From NCBI GenBank assembly GCA_947591155.1, contig CANQDA010000014.1, positions 1 to 64,000 on the forward strand: a stretch of 64,000 nt of DNA. The letters run 5' to 3'. The stretch is from an uncultured Lachnospiraceae bacterium (GTDB lineage: Bacteria; Bacillota; Clostridia; Lachnospirales; Lachnospiraceae). The notes beneath the pieces are model-generated. The model was not told the DNA's origin. It searched no databases and saw only the letters and a program-made list of their open reading frames with translations. Shown here piece after piece: positions 59,026-64,000 of the stretch. Numbering within the stretch: position 1 is the stretch's first letter; each line of letters opens with the position of its first letter. A program made the translations under genes and the position numbers.

Positions 59026-62000
59026 CTACAACCAATTAAACTTGATTTCATTTAGCCTGCATTCTTTAAATTCACTAATCAGTGCTTCAAAGTCTGAATC
59101 AACCTCTATGCTATTTTCCCCTAAAAATTCATAATATGTTTTTGCTAGATTTGACACATTATACATTCCATCTAATCCATCTTTCATTTGATCCCCTTTT
59201 GCTTTCTTGAAAATCTCATAGCATAATTTCAGCATATTCATTACATGCTTTACATTTTCTTTATTCAAAAATATTTTTCTGCGCAATAGATTATGTAATT
59301 CAAGCATTATTCGTTTACCGATACGCATTTCCAAATATGACATTCTTTGTATAAACTGTACAATCAAATCATCTATGGTTGCTTCTTCATTCTCATTGTG
59401 CAAAATTTGAACAGCACAATATAACATTGTGAATGCAGCTTTGATTTCCTTTTCATCCCCTCCGAGAATCATTTTCTCAAACTCAGAAAATATTTTGTTT
59501 GCGTCAATATTTCCCAGGAGCATCTTTGTGCTACCAGTATGAATTTTAACCTCATCCATCTGCATTAAGAATAAATCAACTATTTTCTCAAGTTCTTCAT
59601 TATATAGGTTTGATACCTTTGCACTCATACATAACAACATCACAATATTATTGATATTGTTTAGTCTATCTTTCGTTTGTGCAGTCTGCCCCATAATGTC
59701 AAAACCTCTATCAACGATTTTCTTTTCATTCTCCACATAATCATTGAAATATTTTATAATATCATATAATTGCCCTCTTGAAAAAATATTATTATTTCTA
59801 ATTTTCAGCATATGGTATAGTACATTACAATATCCCTGTACTTGACCGTCTGCATTTCCTCCACAACTTATTACACCTTCATTATAATCACTTGATATTT
59901 GAGGATTTAGCAAATATGCTATCGTCTTTTCCTCTGCTTTATGTTTTTTATCTTCTATCCACGCAATCGGCAAATATGTACTATTTAAGGGTAATCCAAA
60001 CTCATCAACTTGATTCCACACTTTATCTAATATCTGCTCGTAACACTCACTGTCAATTATTATTTTCTCAAATAATTTAAATTTATTGACAGCATTGTCT
60101 CTAATCTTAATGTCCGCTGAATCCAGTTCCATTTTTATCGATGTGATTAATTTTTCTTTTATTTGTTGTTCTTCCACATCCTCTATTCTATAATCAACAT
60201 CATCAAAATAGCTCGTAAATCTGTAATCAAGAAGTTTGTTATCTAATATGTAGTCAATACATCCTTTGAATATCTTGCAATTAAAACTATAATGAATAGT
60301 CCTTAGCGCATCATTAACTATAGACTTTCTTTTTTGCTCTTCTGTAAACCCCTCATCAATTTGTATTAGTATATTTATTAACTTAAGAATCCTTTCTTCG
60401 TCCAAAACAATTGTCATTTTAGCCGCTATATCTGTTAATGTCTTATAATCAATAAAAAACTTTTCCTTTATAACATGATCTCCAATTCCTGCCTCAAGCA
60501 AAGAAATAATTTGATCATAAAATTTTTTAACAAATTCCACATTTGCACTATAAATTCGTTCCCTCGTAAAATAGAAATCATATATATTCTTGTCATTGAT
60601 CTTTAATATCATATACCATCGCCACAATGGAGAGTAACTTGAATTATCAATATTTTTTATAGCCGCATCAGTTGCATTTTTATGGTCACTATATATACCT
60701 ATACATAGCAAGTCTTGTAATAGTAAATATTTAAAACTTTCTTCTGCCTTTTTTGATTCTCCCGTATCCCCTATAATATAATTAATTGTATATGAATTAG
60801 GATTAAATGAATTAATTCTTCGATTTTGAGGACGCTGATTTTCAAAAATTTTTTCTATTATTGACTCTTTTGATTTAATGACAATCTTTCTACAATTAAA
60901 GCAGTTATCTTCATATAAAGAATCTGAAAACAATTCTTGTCCATCAAATATCGGCCAAGATGCTCTAGCTACAAGATTAGCGTATCCAATTAAGGATGCA
61001 TTTCTATTTTCAGAAGATCTTTGTTGCGATACGAATGCAACCGTGCTTGTTACAAGATCTTTAGCCTCTTTCTTCTTATTCAGCTGATTAAGCAAACTAG
61101 CCTTTTTCAATGCATATTCATCGTAGCTTGAGCTGGATATTTCTATTTTTCCCAAACATTCAAATGCCTTATTTACATTCAATATACACATATAGAATTT
61201 TACAAATTCAATCCAATATTCATTCTTTTTTCTTATTCCATCAAGCAATGGCTCTGCAATGCTATTTTTTACCTGTAAATAATCCTCAAACCTTCCGTCT
61301 ATTCTATACATTTGAAGCAAATATAATATAATGTCGTTTTTCATATTTCCATCTACTCTTGCATCATCTACAATTACACGTAATTTATCCGCAACATTAT
61401 CATACAGCGGATGATTGCATTTTTTTAGAATCCTACAATATGAGTTAATAAGCACATACTTATCTTCAAACAAATCTCTGTTCAATACTAATTGAAGTTG
61501 GGCATCGATATATTTCCCAATGCTATTAGCCTCATTTTGAGGTAAACAAACATACTCATCTAACTTTTCAATCAGATGATTCACTACCTCCCTCATATCC
61601 CTTGCATATTTGCCCATATCCAATTCTAATTTCTTATCCCATGGATTCGCATGCTCATACGGCCTCCGTGTTAAAATATTTTCTTTTTTCTTCTCACTTT
61701 TTTGTTTCAAAAGGTCAATAAACTTTTTTATCGCCGTATAATGTTTATTTTTTTCTGTTTCATCTAATAGTACAGATAAATCCAAAATAGTAATATGTTT
61801 TTGTTCCAACATCTTACGTTCTGCTGTTCCTAAATCATCAAACAGTCCACAAAGATATATTGAAGGACAATTTTCACCCATATTATCTCTTAACCAACCC
61901 AACCAGTTTAAAAAATTAGGATCTGTTCCTGAAAAACCAATTAAACATAGTCTTGTTTCTAGCATAGATTGCTGAACAGTATTAACAAACGGCGCATACT

Positions 62001-62577
62001 TATCAGGATACGTTCTATAATCTTCTTCTGTAATTATGTATTGGCCAGAATGCTCGACGCTTCCATGCAATTTTACCAATCGTGGGCGAACGCTTCCCGG
62101 CAAATCATTTTGTGAGTATACAATTTTGTAATTTTTTCTTGTCGCAACTTGTTCTATTGCTCTCTCCAAAAGTGTATCATAATTCGTTGTAAAAACATCA
62201 TTCCAATTTAATTCCAGTATATTTCTATGCAATTCCCCTGGAACATAATTTTTATCAGCAATGCTCCTTTCAATTAACGAATTTAATGACTGTCTGTCAA
62301 AAGTCACCTCATATTTTTGAGCAAGTGCCAAAACATTTCTACCCGAACATTCCTCCCATCTTCGTCTTTGATTGTCCTTTTCAAATGGATATAATTCTTC
62401 ATACATCATTTCTGAAAGTTGAGTCCAATCTGGCGGTGTGTTCTTTTTATCGCTTATGCAATCTGCATTTTTTGAAAACCCTGCTCCCACCATTAATGAT
62501 GCTGCTCCATATAAACCAGGATCTGCTAAACGTTTTCCTATTTCATCGATATATGAATATACCATTTTGTCACTCAT
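59026..62577 (-). CDS. SIR2-domain protein with long helical C-terminus (defence-associated sirtuin-like)
   Basis: A 1,183-residue protein. Residues about 25-300 are a SIR2-like NAD-binding domain: GAGFS at 31-35, TTNYD at 130-134 (catalytic-type Asn132), KLHGS at 169-173 (catalytic-type His171) and GFSGTDPNF at 214-222. The remaining 880 residues are helical, charged and without recognised motifs, resembling the sensor part of DSR-type defence proteins, which deplete NAD+ on phage infection. An adenine methyltransferase gene ends 97 bp upstream on the same strand. The start is uncertain: ATG 62577 follows GAGAGG, but a TTG at 62610 has AAAGGAG at ideal spacing, which would add 11 residues. 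The base composition is much more AT-rich than the flanking chromosome. Confidence 0.82.
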   Translation of the reverse strand: MSDKMVYSYIDEIGKRLADPGLYGAASLMVGAGFSKNADCISDKKNTPPDWTQLSEMMYEELYPFEKDNQRRRWEECSGRNVLALAQKYEVTFDRQSLNSLIERSIADKNYVPGELHRNILELNWNDVFTTNYDTLLERAIEQVATRKNYKIVYSQNDLPGSVRPRLVKLHGSVEHSGQYIITEEDYRTYPDKYAPFVNTVQQSMLETRLCLIGFSGTDPNFLNWLGWLRDNMGENCPSIYLCGLFDDLGTAERKMLEQKHITILDLSVLLDETEKNKHYTAIKKFIDLLKQKSEKKKENILTRRPYEHANPWDKKLELDMGKYARDMREVVNHLIEKLDEYVCLPQNEANSIGKYIDAQLQLVLNRDLFEDKYVLINSYCRILKKCNHPLYDNVADKLRVIVDDARVDGNMKNDIILYLLQMYRIDGRFEDYLQVKNSIAEPLLDGIRKKNEYWIEFVKFYMCILNVNKAFECLGKIEISSSSYDEYALKKASLLNQLNKKKEAKDLVTSTVAFVSQQRSSENRNASLIGYANLVARASWPIFDGQELFSDSLYEDNCFNCRKIVIKSKESIIEKIFENQRPQNRRINSFNPNSYTINYIIGDTGESKKAEESFKYLLLQDLLCIGIYSDHKNATDAAIKNIDNSSYSPLWRWYMILKINDKNIYDFYFTRERIYSANVEFVKKFYDQIISLLEAGIGDHVIKEKFFIDYKTLTDIAAKMTIVLDEERILKLINILIQIDEGFTEEQKRKSIVNDALRTIHYSFNCKIFKGCIDYILDNKLLDYRFTSYFDDVDYRIEDVEEQQIKEKLITSIKMELDSADIKIRDNAVNKFKLFEKIIIDSECYEQILDKVWNQVDEFGLPLNSTYLPIAWIEDKKHKAEEKTIAYLLNPQISSDYNEGVISCGGNADGQVQGYCNVLYHMLKIRNNNIFSRGQLYDIIKYFNDYVENEKKIVDRGFDIMGQTAQTKDRLNNINNIVMLLCMSAKVSNLYNEELEKIVDLFLMQMDEVKIHTGSTKMLLGNIDANKIFSEFEKMILGGDEKEIKAAFTMLYCAVQILHNENEEATIDDLIVQFIQRMSYLEMRIGKRIMLELHNLLRRKIFLNKENVKHVMNMLKLCYEIFKKAKGDQMKDGLDGMYNVSNLAKTYYEFLGENSIEVDSDFEALISEFKECRLNEIKFNWL

Positions 62578-62674
62578 ATCCAATACCTCTCTTGTAAGAA
62601 ATAGCAACAACTACTCCTTTCACATTTTCATGCTGTTATTTTAGAATAGTATTGTCTTATATATCATCTTCTTT

Positions 62675-64000
62675 CTATCCACGATTTAATCGTCTTCGCT
62701 GCAGCTTCTTCCAAATACTCCTTGCGTCTGCACATACTTTCTGTTCAAAACCAAGTCCATCTACTAAAATCTTCTTATCCACTATTTCCAATGCATCCTC
62801 TATATTTTGGTTGTTCCTTACAATTGAATCAATTTGCCTCAACAGTTCTCTTATCTCTTCAATAGGAATTGCATCTAGCTTAGGCACATAAATATTTCCC
62901 ACTTCACCTGGTAAGATTTCCAATACTCCTCCACCATAGCTTCTTCCACAAAGTTCTGTAAATGCAAAAGAAATGCTGTTGTAATAAGATAAAACAACTT
63001 GCTCAGGTTCAATACCTTCATTAAATTTAATTCTATGCATTGTGTCAGTAGATACTGCATCACACTGATTTAAAACAAATTTAGGATACAAATTATTTCT
63101 GCGTAAAAAGAATGCGTCCGGCACCCATATAGATGGAATACGATACCATCTGTCTCTTATCGAACATTTATAACCTTTGTTTTCACCATTCATTTCGCCT
63201 TGTTTAATGTATTCCTTGTGTTTTTCAGGATAATGCTTATATTCAAGATCTGGAAAATCAATTAAGTACGCCGCTTTATTTTTATTTACATTCTCCATCC
63301 AATCCTCATGCCTAAAATATATACTATTTGCATGAGAACTTCTCCCAATTAATGGTCTTACGACATCCTGCATCTGATATTTTTCTACAGTTTTCCGATC
63401 TATAGAAAAGTATTTATTATTACCTGTTGTAATTCCAATATTGATTAATGCAATATCTGACAGCTTTTGAAAACGCTTGTCTTCTCTTATTTGTTTAACT
63501 AAGGCATTCTCTTCACTATTGGTAAAATACTTTGTCCATTTTTCATTTACACGCTGTAACTTTTGGAACCCATTAGCATTAATATTAAATGACTTTAAAT
63601 CCTCTAAGTTATTTAGTTCTACAATACGAATACCTTTTTCTTCATCCCCTTTTTCACCAATAAAAACGACAATTTCCTGTTCTATATCAGGAAAAATAAG
63701 TTCCTCAAATGTGATAAGCGTGATTTTAGAAAGATTATTTGCCAAAAAAAGTCTCAAATCTTCTGCATATGCAACCTGCATGATTTCAGCCGGAATTACA
63801 AAAGCTATTTTACCATTCTTACTCAGCATATTTACACAAGAGACAATAAAACCAACCCATGTATTCACAAGTTTATTGGCTTTCATCCCTTGAGCTGTCA
63901 ATATATCAGACATCAACTTTCTCTGGTGTTCTTCCAGATATTGATACCTGATATATGGAGGATTTCCTAATATCAAATCATATTGAGCAGATGCCTTATT
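62675..64000 (-). CDS. Adenine-specific DNA methyltransferase (Eco57I/NPPY class), C-terminal part, runs off the window
   Basis: About 440 residues are visible; the N-terminus with the SAM-binding FxGxG motif lies beyond 64000. The catalytic motif IV, NPPY, is intact in DLILGNPPYIRYQYL. The following NGKIAFVIPAEIMQV and IFPDIEQEIVVFIGEK strands are typical of Eco57I-type m6A methylases. The last 200 residues would be the target-recognition part. It may be the methylase of a type II/IIG restriction system or of a related defence system. No nuclease motif is visible in this part. The SIR2 gene follows on the same strand. Confidence 0.85.
   Translation of the reverse strand, partial: NKASAQYDLILGNPPYIRYQYLEEHQRKLMSDILTAQGMKANKLVNTWVGFIVSCVNMLSKNGKIAFVIPAEIMQVAYAEDLRLFLANNLSKITLITFEELIFPDIEQEIVVFIGEKGDEEKGIRIVELNNLEDLKSFNINANGFQKLQRVNEKWTKYFTNSEENALVKQIREDKRFQKLSDIALINIGITTGNNKYFSIDRKTVEKYQMQDVVRPLIGRSSHANSIYFRHEDWMENVNKNKAAYLIDFPDLEYKHYPEKHKEYIKQGEMNGENKGYKCSIRDRWYRIPSIWVPDAFFLRRNNLYPKFVLNQCDAVSTDTMHRIKFNEGIEPEQVVLSYYNSISFAFTELCGRSYGGGVLEILPGEVGNIYVPKLDAIPIEEIRELLRQIDSIVRNNQNIEDALEIVDKKILVDGLGFEQKVCADARSIWKKLQRRRLNRG

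Overview
The window looks like a piece of chromosome from an anaerobic, high-GC member of the Clostridia, most likely in or near Lachnospiraceae. The clues are an oxygen-independent ribonucleotide reductase (nrdD), the LL-diaminopimelate aminotransferase route to meso-DAP/lysine (dapF-dapL), a glnA gene followed by an ANTAR-type antiterminator, indirect Asn/Gln-tRNA synthesis (gatCAB plus an archaeal-type AspRS behind a T-box), SH3b and YARHG lipoproteins, and InlB-repeat surface proteins. Genus-level assignment is not possible from sequence reading alone. Most genes lie on the minus strand.

Layout. 0.1-5.9 kb: plsC, a HAD phosphatase, an SH3b lipoprotein, dGTPase and an amidohydrolase. 6.0-10.8 kb: a class II Fic protein behind an array of operator-like repeats, then a GntR(YtrA-type)-ABC ATPase-ABC permease operon with a palindromic operator on its promoter. 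10.8-15.9 kb: a second SH3b lipoprotein, nrdD with two NrdR boxes 32 bp apart, and a degenerate polysaccharide-deacetylase-like lipoprotein. 15.9-24.1 kb: the tRNA-amidation block, with gatC-gatA-gatB, a zinc-ribbon membrane protein, aspS under a T-box whose likely specifier is AAC (Asn), and divergent asnA. 24.1-34.3 kb: one giant cell-wall protein gene (about 3,341 residues if intact) broken by a single-base frameshift. 34.5-41.4 kb: dapL, dapF, the ANTAR protein, glnA and an LTA-synthase-like sulfatase. 41.5-46.6 kb: a lipoprotein, a YolD-like protein, a UmuC-type polymerase, a Lys-rich/Cys-repeat secreted protein behind a c-di-GMP-I riboswitch and terminator, and a methyltransferase. 46.6-54.5 kb: hairpin repeats, hisC, an MsbA-like ABC exporter, glmM, PPK2, bioY (biotin operator) with DUF1284, and a flavodoxin-like reductase. 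54.6-58.2 kb: an NhaC-type antiporter, a YARHG lipoprotein-like protein and a membrane protein.

From about 58.2 kb to the right edge the base composition becomes strongly AT-rich. This segment holds a small unknown protein, a 1,183-residue SIR2-domain protein with a long helical C-terminal part (architecture of defence-associated sirtuins) and the C-terminal part of an NPPY-type adenine DNA methyltransferase that runs off the window. It reads as the edge of an acquired defence island.

The window is rich in readable regulation. It has a T-box, a c-di-GMP riboswitch, tandem NrdR boxes, a BirA-type operator, a GntR palindrome, a Fic operator array, and at least one 120-bp interspersed palindromic element present twice at about 97% identity. 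No tRNA, rRNA, CRISPR array or intact insertion sequence was seen.
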